The notes beneath the pieces are model-generated. The model worked only from the letters and a program-made list of their open reading frames with translations, did no database searches and was not told where the DNA came from. 64,000 nt of DNA from Welwitschia mirabilis (Eukaryota; Gnetophyta; Gnetopsida; Welwitschiales): the NCBI GenBank assembly GCA_051453625.1, contig JBOZIK010000001.1, positions 167,775,671 to 167,839,670 of the forward strand, in the 5' to 3' direction. Of this stretch, positions 36,063 to 44,913 are shown piece by piece. The position numbers were made by a program, and so were the translations under genes. Every line of letters begins with the position of its first letter. The stretch's first letter is position 1.

Positions 36063-36494
36063 TATGTTGCATACATGCTGTAAGTTGCTTTTTATCTGGT
36101 ATCATTCTACTGCTATAGTATTTCCACCTTTATCAGCTGTGAATGTCACATGTAAAGCCTGGTGGATATCAACCATAAAATGAGAAAGAAACAGTAACGC
36201 TTATGTTCAGTCGTTCGTTTTAGAGTGGCTGCTTCCATAGTTTTGAAGGTGGCAAGTATAATTTTTGATGGCGACCTCAAGGCATATGCCCTCTTCTTCT
36301 TGTGTGTTATGGAAGTCCCTCGAAGAAACGTACGAGCACTTATCATGAGGTGTGTCAATGAAATGCAAAGGAGCTGACCAGCCATATCTGAAGCACAGTT
36401 GATTAGCCCAGGAACAAACAGAAGCGAGATCCCCTTCTGCATAATTTGGAAGCAGATCCCTCATGGCATTCGACGCCGCAGTGCTTAATAACAA
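36063..36494 (-). pseudogene. S1/P1-type plant nuclease fragment
   Basis: Remnant of a bifunctional S1/P1 zinc nuclease (the ENDO/BFN family that degrades DNA and RNA in senescence and cell death). The open part reads AMRDLLPNYAEGDLASVCSW, FRYGWSAPLHFIDTP (the LHFIDTP histidine is a family metal ligand), CSYVSSRDFHN, VAIKNYTCHLQNYGSSHS. After two stops it continues ALLFLSHFMVDIHQALHVTF (His-x3-Asp-x5-His zinc ligands kept), ADKGGNTI and then a Trp-to-stop change before YQIKSN. The N-terminal WGxxGH and the C-terminal third are absent. The segments follow each other without an intron, suggesting a processed copy (inference). It is absent from the homologous segment at 15652-16172. Confidence 0.85.
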
Positions 36495-36703
36495 CTTTTA
36501 TGAAGTCAAAGGAGATCACATTGAAGCTTTTCATTGCCTCCTCGGACCAGCATCTGCGCATCTCGCATGTCTGATACTGTCTTTGACTGAGTCCTTCGCA
36601 AGCCTCTCTGCTGTAGCGTCCTCGCTGAATGCTAGTGTGCTACAGCCTTTGACCCTTCACAGGCGATCTTATGGATCATCCAAGCATGACTAGGTGTTAA
36701 GAT

Positions 36704-37158
36704 CATTGTTAGATGGAGCGGATGGCAATTCCAGATCGCGCTTCAAAAGAAAGCACTCCGAGTTGGAACGGATCGTGCTCCAACAAGAAAACCCAATCAC
36801 ATAGTTTTTAAACAAAACCCTCCATAGCTTTTAGTCTAATAAATCTTCGATTTTCTCCAAAACAACCTTTCAATCTGAAAAACAAGCATAGTGGTTATAA
36901 AAACCAATTTTTTGTTGAAAAACAAGCATAGTGGTTACAAAAACCGATTTTTTCAACTTACAATTTTATTAAACTGATTCAGCTTTCAAGTTTCAACCTG
37001 TGATTTCAGAAACATGTGCTTGCGGCTCCCTGACGAAGAAAAAAGATGAAAGCAAATAAAGTACCGGGTCCGACAACACAATATGTAAAATAATCCAAGA
37101 GCGATCCATGATCTGGAATCTCCAAATCAAAAAAACTGCTCCGATCCATCTAACTATG
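36704..37158. mobile_element. 455-bp nonautonomous DNA element (MITE-like) with 8-bp target duplication
   Basis: Termini CATTGTTAGATGGAGCGG and CCGATCCATCTAACTATG are inverted repeats of 18 bp with two mismatches. Weaker inverted similarity (ATTCCAGATC and GATCTGGAAT) lies just inside. Flanks GTTAAGAT (36696-36703) and GTTAAAAT (37159-37166) are an 8-bp duplication with one mismatch. The homologous segment carries a single GTTAAGAT at 16135-16142 with no insert, an empty site. No transposase is encoded. Eight bases point to the hAT superfamily, but a 9-bp reading (Mutator) is also possible because the next base is C on both sides. Confidence 0.82.
36876..36954. repeat. two 40-bp direct units inside the MITE-like element
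   Basis: Units start at 36876 and 36916 and read TGAAAAACAAGCATAGTGGT followed by TAYAAAAACCRATTTTTT. They differ at two or three bases. Confidence 0.9.
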
Positions 37159-37458
37159 GTTAAAATCCTTGCATTTATTGCATCAACAACAAGCTTGTCT
37201 AAACCTGTGGCTATCTTCTATTAATGGAGCGACAGGTCAAGCAGTTTGAAAGTGTCCTTCATTGTCACATCCTTGTCTATGTAGCATGACCCTTCCCTTC
37301 TCCTATTATGCATGGCATGATCATGGCACTCATGGGCATAGTCATTGCTAATGAAAACCCTAACGCATGAATGCTTTACTCCTGTTGTTTTGGTTTATTC
37401 CGCCTGCAGAATCCAGACAAGCCTGACTTTCTATCCATCTGAAATCAAAATCCAAACT

Positions 37459-37545
37459 GACTTAGAGCTTCCAAACGATCTCCTAATCTGCATTCTCTCC
37501 CTTCTTTTAAAAGAAGACATCTATAGTTGCATAGTTTGCGAGACA
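37459..37545 (+). pseudogene. F-box-like segment, copy B
   Basis: DLELPNDLLICILSLLLKED then IYSCIVCE fits the first two thirds of an F-box (LPxDLLxxILSxL, then KDL and VC), the motif that binds Skp1. It lies in an open frame from 37345 to 37647. That frame passes through the (AT)n run and is the same frame as the kinase that follows, separated from it by one TAA. No Trp after VC is seen, and no substrate domain. It could be a chance resemblance. Confidence 0.4.
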
Positions 37546-37564
37546 TATATATATATATATATAT
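37544..37564. repeat. short (AT)n run
   Basis: About ten AT units lie at the position where copy A has the long (GT)n repeat. Confidence 0.9.
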
Positions 37565-37620
37565 GTTTGGACTCTATTTGTTCTCCACTGTACTTGAATC
37601 ACGGTAAGCATTGCTGGCAA

Positions 37621-39103
37621 ATGATGGACAAATCTAGTGCTAAATAAAGCTGGGCTTGGACGAGGGTATCTAGGCTGAACGCAGGCTCGTTTCGGACGGT
37701 CTGGCTTGGAAGCTCGGCCTCAGACAGGAAGCTTTTTGCAGTGAAAACTAGGGAAGACAGTTCACGGTCTGCAGAATCTCTGCACAAGGAATTCGAGGTT
37801 TTGGGTTCACTGGCATGCGATCAGATCATTCGTTGCTTCGGCGCAGAATCGACAGTGGAGAATAGAATTGTGTTCTACAATGTTTTGATGGAGTACATGG
37901 AAAGGGGCAGTATGGGGGAGATTCTGCAAAGAGCTCCTCTAAGCGAAAAAGTTATCAGATCTCATATTCAGAGTCTTTTGATGGGTCTGAGATTTATCCA
38001 TAATAGAGGAATTGTTCATGGTGATGTTAAGGGCAGAAATGTGCTTGTTGATCTCAACAACATTGTAAAATTAGGGGATTTTGGATGTGCTAAAAAACTG
38101 GGATTTGCCGATGAAAAAAATTTGATTTATGGGACTCCTTTGTGGAGTGATCAGGAGGTTGTTTTGATGCTAGAACAAGGTACCCTTCCGATATCTGGTC
38201 TCTTGGGTGTACTCTTATCGAAATCGCCACTGGTGAGAATTTTTGGAGTGGTCTTATTGATGAGAATGGTGGTATCGATGCTAGTCTTTACAGAATTGAG
38301 CGCTCAGATGATGTGCCCTGTGTTGCTGACGGTGTTCTCCGTAAGGTGAGTGTAGATTTCTTGAGCAAGTGCTTGGTTAGAGATTTTTCCAAGAGATGGA
38401 CAGCCCAGCAGCTTCTGTGTCATCCGTTTTTAAGTGATGGAGGTTTTTGGGATGTTGCTGGAAATAAATTTCGTTTGTCGCTTATGAGTCCTTTTGAGTT
38501 TTGAAGCAGAAAATGGGACTTTGAAGATGATAATGGGTCTCTAGTTTCTCTTCCTGAGATTTCTAAAAAGAGTATGGATTTCAAGGAAAAGGTGCGAAGA
38601 AGGCTTTTTGTAAGAGAGAGGATCCAGAAATTAGCTGCAGGAGATGTTGGTTGTGGTTCTGGAAAGGTCACTGAAAAGCTAAATCTATTTGAAGGGCCTA
38701 GTAATTCTTTTGGGGAATGGATTTTGGTCAGAGGCAACCCTGCAATTTGAAGCTCAGAAACAAGTGCAGAAAGCCCATGGCTTCAAGGTCAGACATGGAA
38801 GTGGAGAGAAAGCAGGTTATTATTGATGATTGCATGATTTTGTCAAAAGGATCTGTTAAAACTTACTGCAGTAGTAGTTTTAACATCTCAGATTATGACT
38901 CGTTTGAATATCTTTCCTTCCATGCAAATAACCAAGGAGAGAAAATCTTTCATTCCTTTTGTGTGTGGTCAATTGTACAGTGCTATATGCACAGAGAATT
39001 CTTTGAAAATAGTAAATTTCTTGTTCATTTATCAGATGACAAGCAAATTTTTGTAGTAATTGTTGAACCCAAAATCTCTGTTAAGCAATTTTTTTTTTGT
39101 TGA
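37621..39103 (+). pseudogene. MAPKKK-type protein kinase pseudogene, copy B
   Basis: Better-kept paralogue of the copy at 11739. From ATG 37621 or 37624 seven codons precede TAA 37645-37647. The frame then carries SWAWTRVSRLNAGSFRTVWL (glycine loop), LFAVKT (ATP-site Lys), an alpha-C segment, EYMERGSMGEILQ (hinge), GLRFIHNRGIVHGDVKGRNV (catalytic loop, HGD form as in plant MAPKKK17/18), KLGDFGCAKKL (DFG intact) and GTPLWSDQEVV where GTPLWMAPEVV is usual. A one-base loss near 38172 shifts the frame. The rest reads YPSDIWSLGCTLIEIATGEN then VSVDFLSKCLVRDFSKRW and HPFL to TGA 38502-38504, followed by the C-terminal tail (REKIQKLA-like) to 38750. After another shift an extension runs to 39103. 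The same TAA and the same frameshift exist in copy A. Role of the intact ancestor: phosphorylation of MAP kinase kinases. Confidence 0.9.
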
Positions 39104-40395
39104 AATACTTTTTAAAGAATCAAACTCACAATTACAAAATGACCAGAGAAATCATCTACCTTAACTTCAAATCTTTAAAAAGGGGGGTTTACGTACATAA
39201 AATCTCACTGGATCTTAAGTAGGATTTTATAGATGAACATCTATGTGGGTTTAGCCTAAGTAAACAATAATTAAGATATTTAATTACTTGGATTAACTAT
39301 TAAAACCTAAAAAAACTGGTATCATACAGTATAAATAAGATGGTTTCCTAATCCAACTTTCTAAATCATCCACTTATAAGGTTAGAGAGTCTTGCTTTTG
39401 AAGTATGGTGGACTTCAACGCAGCCTCTTATAGTGGCACACATGTCCTACATGCTGATGCAAGAAACTTGAAAAGCAAAAAACTCATTTGCTTTGCTTTC
39501 AATCAACTAAAGCCTAGTGCTTGGATGACTTTGCAATGCTAAAGTGGTTTGATGACATTAAGAGTTTAAAGGCTCCATAGGTACATGTCATAATCAACTA
39601 AAGTTAAAAGTTGCAATTATTTTCTAGGCTACCAAATGAAGAGAGTTATGATGGACACATTGGGTGATGGTGTGCTTTATTGGCTCTTAGAATTTACATC
39701 TCATAGCAGGCATTTTTTTTGTCATATAGTGTGACATCCCTTTTAGAAGAAAACTTTTAGATTATAAAGACTAGCTTATTACCTTTACTTTGTTAAAGGT
39801 TTAATTAAGATTGTGCTATTGTATTAAGATTCTTTTTAGCCAATTGTATTGTGTTGTTGTATTTTTACCCTATCCTAGTATCGCATCAAATGACAACACT
39901 CAGTGTTTCCATTTCTATTACATTGTTCATTCACTCTACTTGTTTCAGATTTTCATTTCTATTACATTGTTGATTCACTTTACTTGTTTTAGGTTTTCTA
40001 GTTTAAAAATGTTTCGGTTATTACTAAAGATAGCACCCTGCACCTATTCATATCTTGAGGAGATTGGTTTAATTTGGAGTCCTGCACCTATTAGAACTAA
40101 TCTCTTGTGAAAACCTTAGGTGACAAAGAAATGCAATCATGTTGACATTTAGCAATGAGAAGCCATAGAAGTCATCCAATCCCTTTCACATATAAAGAAC
40201 TAGAATCATATTTAGAGTTCTTTATACTTGTAATAAGTATACTTGCAATAATTCCTGGTAATTCTATCATGAATTATTGTTGAGATACAAAGTCACATAA
40301 CAAACTAATGCATTACATAAGAATGAAGAGACTTCTATAATATTTTTAACTCTTCTAGTGCATTTTGCTTTACCAATTTAATGAATATGGATGAA

Positions 40396-43300
40396 TGTTA
40401 ACATGTTGGTGTAGCCTCTTATGATTCATAATTTTAATCATCATGTGCATCAAAAAGTTTAGTCTGAACAAAAGTTGAAAACCTGTTTACATAAATTTCA
40501 ACAAAAAAATTAAGTCACTAAAATTGAAAATCAATTTACATAAATTTCAACAAAAAAAATCACTTATAAAGTTTTTCATAATTTGCAAATAAAGTCCTTC
40601 TGCTTAATGTCAGTTATAATAGTTCTATTGAATCAAACTATTTTTGTTTTAATAAAAAGTTTAGATATAATTATTAAGCTCTAATATGGATACATAAAAG
40701 GATTGTAATCCACACAGAAATGCTTTATCTTAGAATATGTAGTCATTTTTATTACATTAGTTATTAACTATAAATCACATTAAGTGTGTTTCTCTAAATT
40801 GCTTAATGGTTAATATGTGTGTACACATGTTTTTTGATGTTATGTCATGTACAATATCACTATAGAACTTTTAGTGTAGAGTAGGGTAACAGTTCCTGCA
40901 TTCACATGACTTCTATTTTAAGCTAGGAGTCCCAGCCTATTTTATCATATTATCATTGGACAAGGAAACCTAACCAATGAAATGTTAATCCCAAAATATA
41001 GATCGCGATACCTAACATATAAAATATCCTTTAACATGTATTATAGTTTGGAGGACTAAGGTTTATCAAGGAGCTCTTATCTCATTTCTTCAACATGTTA
41101 GATCATGTGTTCTTTTTGGGTTTTTGCCTTGGATTTATATGTCTAAGGGATTATATTTCTTAATTTAGACTTCTATGAAGTATAGAGTTTTTTTTCTTTT
41201 CAAGAAGTTACCTTAATAATGAATTAAAACAGATTTGTTTTGGTTCGATACAAATTTTAATAGTAACAATTCATCTATGATTGGTGAGCCATAGATTTCA
41301 TCAAACCCAAAGTTAATAGGATGAGCATCATAATATTCTATTATTAAATGGAACTCTAAATCATGTAAATTGATACTCCAATACCTATACACTTAGGATA
41401 TGTAACATCAAATCACATTGCAAGAAGTATAGTAGTAAATAATGTTATGATGAGTATATTAACTAAATTAAATTATTAATTTAATAATTAAAATTATTAT
41501 GAGTATCCCTTTATCAGGAAAACTAGCTTTTATGAAGCATTCCAAACTATGAAAATGGGTATAAATAAGGATATTAAAGAAGGATTTGCCATATGAAAAA
41601 AAAAGTATTAAGTTTAATAATGTAAACCATTTAGGATAAAAGTGTATAAGAAGATAGTAATGACAAAAGTATCTGGGAATAAGACCAAAGTACTCTCAAA
41701 TATTCTATTTCACTATGATCATTCTTACATGACTCGAATCATGTTATAGAGATATGTAGAATTTTATAACCTTAAAAAGCAATCATGATTCAAATGCTGC
41801 ACTACAAAGTTAAAGTGCAATTGAGCTTGAATAAATGTAGCAAGGGGTCATGTCCATTGATTTTGACAAATATCTAATGATCAATACATACATCATTGTA
41901 ATTAGACATATCAAAACTAAAACCAAATTTCATAACGATTGAAATGTAGGCTATCAAGAGGATGTTTAGATGTGAATTCAAGACCAAGTTGTGGAAGTCT
42001 CTAGGAATAGTCATCATCATGTAAGCAAGTAAAAACCTTTATGTTATGGGAAGCAAAAGGATGAAAATGAACAAGCTTCAGCTTCTTAAAGAGTCTTTCA
42101 AAACCAATGTAGAATAGAACATTAGATGTATATTAAAAAAATACAACACTTGCATAGCATCGTGTTATAGGTTCCATATGTACCAAACTTTCCGAAGTCT
42201 ATGTTTTTAGCCCTTATGATATAAGGATGTTTATTACTTAAAAAAACAAAGGCACAGGAGATTATCATATTAGACAAATTGAAACTATGCAACCCTATGA
42301 AACTCTTCATGAATGCTAAAGAAATCAAATGTGATTATATACTGTCATCAAAAACATTGATAGGAGATAAGAGTTGTATAATGAAATTATCTTACAGAAG
42401 TGAAAGATTGCCATGCCATCAACATTTTCTCAAATAAAATGGATCTCCATGAGCATCTCATAGTAAAAAAAGAAGGGCATGTATATTTTTATAATCATCA
42501 ATAGTAATCTCATAAGGAACAAAGGTCAAAAATTATATTCAAGTTAGTATAATTAACTTCTTTGTGAAATCTAAGATCACTCATTGTTAACTCATAGAAT
42601 GTCTGTGAAAAATAGCAAGTAATGATAAAACTTCTCTTACAAATATCATTTCATTATGATCATTGTCACGTGACTCACTTATAGCACCTTGTAGTTAGGT
42701 TTTAAAGAAAACTTCATTACTAAAACCTAAAAAACATCTTGCCCACCTACTGAGGGTTTTTCATAGTTTCTATGGTGTTCTTCAACAAGAAATTCTCCAG
42801 GGCATGACAAAGTAGTATGATTATTGTCTGTCTCTTTGTGGTGTGAGGTCCCTTTAACTTTGCAGACCACTGAAGAGAATCATACCACCAAATATATGTC
42901 AAAACATTTATTGTTTTAATAAAGTAAATACAGTGTAAACATTTTTACTATGTCAATTAACATTGGTAACAAAAAATGTTTCACAAATGTAAACACAGTG
43001 AACATTGCTTTAAAAAGACAAACTTGAGTTAAAAATAATGTTCTAAAAAGCAAAAAATGACAACTTGAAGTTCTAATAAATCAAATATAGCAAATGGGTT
43101 ACAATTGCAATGTATAGCAAATATGCTTCAAATAAAAGATGAAGATGGTCACATAAAAATGCGGTCTTTACAAAACCCTTTTCTAAATAATTTAAAAGCC
43201 CTTTGGTACATTCCTAAAACTAGATATAGTAGAAAAGAGTTAATACATAAAATGCAATGAGTACGATTTGGCTAAAACATTAAATAACTCAAATGTATGA

Positions 43301-44369
43301 TTTGACATTTTTCATTTATTCTTGCGCATAAGAAAATTGAACTAATAAGTGATAATAAAATGTAGAAAAGAAAAAAAAAGTGGTAGAATTAACAAAGTTA
43401 AATCTAAAATAGGCTTTACTTAATAAGGGATGTAAAGAGTTAACAACATTAGCAGGAGACTAAAATAAGAAATGTATCAATTCCAAATAAAACAATAGTC
43501 TTTCGAGATTGTGATAAATAAAATGAAAGGAAAATATTTCAAAATTGCAATAGATAATAAAAAATACAATAGTGGTTTTGAGATTCTGTCAAATTAAACG
43601 AAAGGAAAATTTTTCAACAATACATTTTTAGTAGCTACAAGCATCAAAAATTCATTTTCAAAAAAGTGTACTAATAACAATTTTTTCATGCACTACTTAA
43701 ACATAGATTTCAAAATAAAATGATTAAAGTTCAACTATAAAAAGAACATCTAGCTAAAGATCAACGTCATCCTTTTGTACTCTGGTTATTATTACAAATT
43801 GTGTCTTTAACAAGTTCTCATGCATGTAGTGAAGATCTAAGAAAACAAAGCAAGAAAGTGCCAACATAACCCAAATGAAAGAATCTACTTAAATTATGCA
43901 TTCAATGATTACATTATTGAAGAAACAGATTTAAAGCACAATTACCAAAGCAGTGAAGTAGAACATAGTGTGTAATTTTGTAGTGTAATATTGTTTGAAT
44001 GTAACATGAGAAAATGGAGAATTAATTAAAAAAAAGCCTTGTTGTAATGAAATTTTGTTTGAATCATACTATCTTATCAATGCATATAGTGTCAATCTAG
44101 GAAACTCTTTGAATTCCTTACTCTATTAAGTGCATTACAAGAGTTAAGCTGGCTTATAATACTAAGTAACAGAGAGACCTGTAGGCATCTATTTGTAATT
44201 TTTCTATTTGATTGACTGATTTATAACAAACTTAATGTGAGTTTATTTAATGAATTTTGCTCACCATTTTTCAAAGATTTCAATTTTTAATGGTAAAGTA
44301 ATATGTGACTCTTTGAATTAGTTTTTCATCGTTAAAATATTTATATTGAATATAGATGATCACAAGTAA
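40396..44369. other. AT-rich DNA, no identified gene
   Basis: Two minus-strand stretches have a coding look but I do not recognise them: about 41230-41410 (LEFHLIIEYYDAHPINFGFD then EIYGSPIIDELLLLKF) and 42122-42330 (FIGLHSFNLSNMIISCAFVF then LSNKHPYIIRAKNIDFGKFG). A direct repeat pairs 43786-43975 with 46230-46430. Confidence 0.4.
43786..43975. repeat. direct repeat, partner at 46230-46430
   Basis: Shared strings include TTATTACAAATT, GAAGATCTAAG, TTCAATGATTACATTATT and GCAGTGAAGTAGAACATA. A second matching string (AATTGAACTRATAAGTGATA, about 43337 and 47232) suggests that a longer unit may be involved. The pair could be LTRs of an old element, but termini were not found. Confidence 0.6.
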
Positions 44370-44913
44370 ATCTTTTATGGATTTGATCCTATTGTTATTG
44401 CAAATTTCAATGTAAGAAAAATCAAATCCCTAAAATCCAATAGCAACATGATGCTCTATAAAGAAAAACTCTGTGGCATTGTGGATAATTCTAGAAGCTT
44501 TATAAAGGTAAGCAATTCCTTTATCCTAGTAGGTGAATAAGGAAAACTTGCTCACATTAATATTGATGGATATCTATTTTATCATCATCTTCCACTTCAT
44601 GTTTTTGAATACTTTGAATACATATTATTTTCCACACTTTTTATAGATCAATAAGAAGTTTGGCTCATTTGATAGCTACTATTGGAGTTTCATTAATAAT
44701 AAGCCTATTTGTAATAGATATCGATATCCAAGACAGGTTCCAATGAAAAGTTCAAAGTCTGAAGTAATTAGTAAAGATGTGGTTAAAAGGGGTTTTAGAT
44801 ACATGAGTCCTACAATCATGTACTCCTTCATGCAAGCAGTAGGCATGACAAATAATAATGTCTTAAACTACTATAGGCACGTAGAATACAATCGACTTAT
44901 GGATGAACAATAG
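44370..44913 (+). pseudogene. DNA-3-methyladenine glycosylase I fragment, two exons
   Basis: Family: bacterial Tag-type glycosylase, common in plants, which removes 3-methyladenine in base-excision repair. Exon 1 (about 44370-44517) reads YGFDPIVIANFNVRKIKSLK then SNSNMMLYKEKLCGIVDNSR and SFIK, ending at donor AAG/GTAAGC. Exon 2 (44647-44913) follows acceptor TTTTTATAG and reads NKKFGSFDSYYWSFINNKPI then CNRYRYPRQVPMKSSKSEVI, SKDVVKRGFRYMSPTIMYSF and MQAVGMTNNN, ending at TAG 44911. Exon 2 is uninterrupted. A stop just before YGFDP and the lack of the N-terminal zinc-binding part (only a possible LFELV trace near 44305) argue for a truncated gene. The 129-bp intron shows it is not a processed copy. 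Confidence 0.85.

Larger units (their letters stand above)
35590..37195 (+). repeat. upstream flank of kinase copy B, homologous to 15652-16172
   Basis: This is a GC- and CpG-richer stretch in an otherwise AT-rich window. Its 5' part (35765-36050) and its part from 36495 to 36703 match the segment at 15652-16172. Two pieces here are absent there: the nuclease fragment and the inverted-repeat element. Open frames exist on both strands (for example 36463-36693), but I do not recognise them. Confidence 0.8.
37188..40395 (+). repeat. duplicated kinase block, copy B
   Basis: It matches 10439-14488 in the same orientation. The noncoding 3' flank (39104-40395) has no gene. Coding and upstream parts keep many CpG sites that are TpG or CpA in copy A. 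The match stops at ATGAATATGGATGAATGTTA (about 40395), where copy A meets its gap. Confidence 0.9.

Noticed and set aside
36463-36693. Plus-strand open frame in the kinase-B flank as a gene
   Set aside because: Its first part overlaps the nuclease fragment on the other strand, the homologous frame at 15.9-16.1 kb is broken, and no family could be recognised.
16930-44913. A possible DNA-repair gene cluster (MutS homologue and methyladenine glycosylase)
   Set aside because: The two fragments are 27 kb apart, on opposite strands, both broken, one intronless and one with an intron. Nothing links them.
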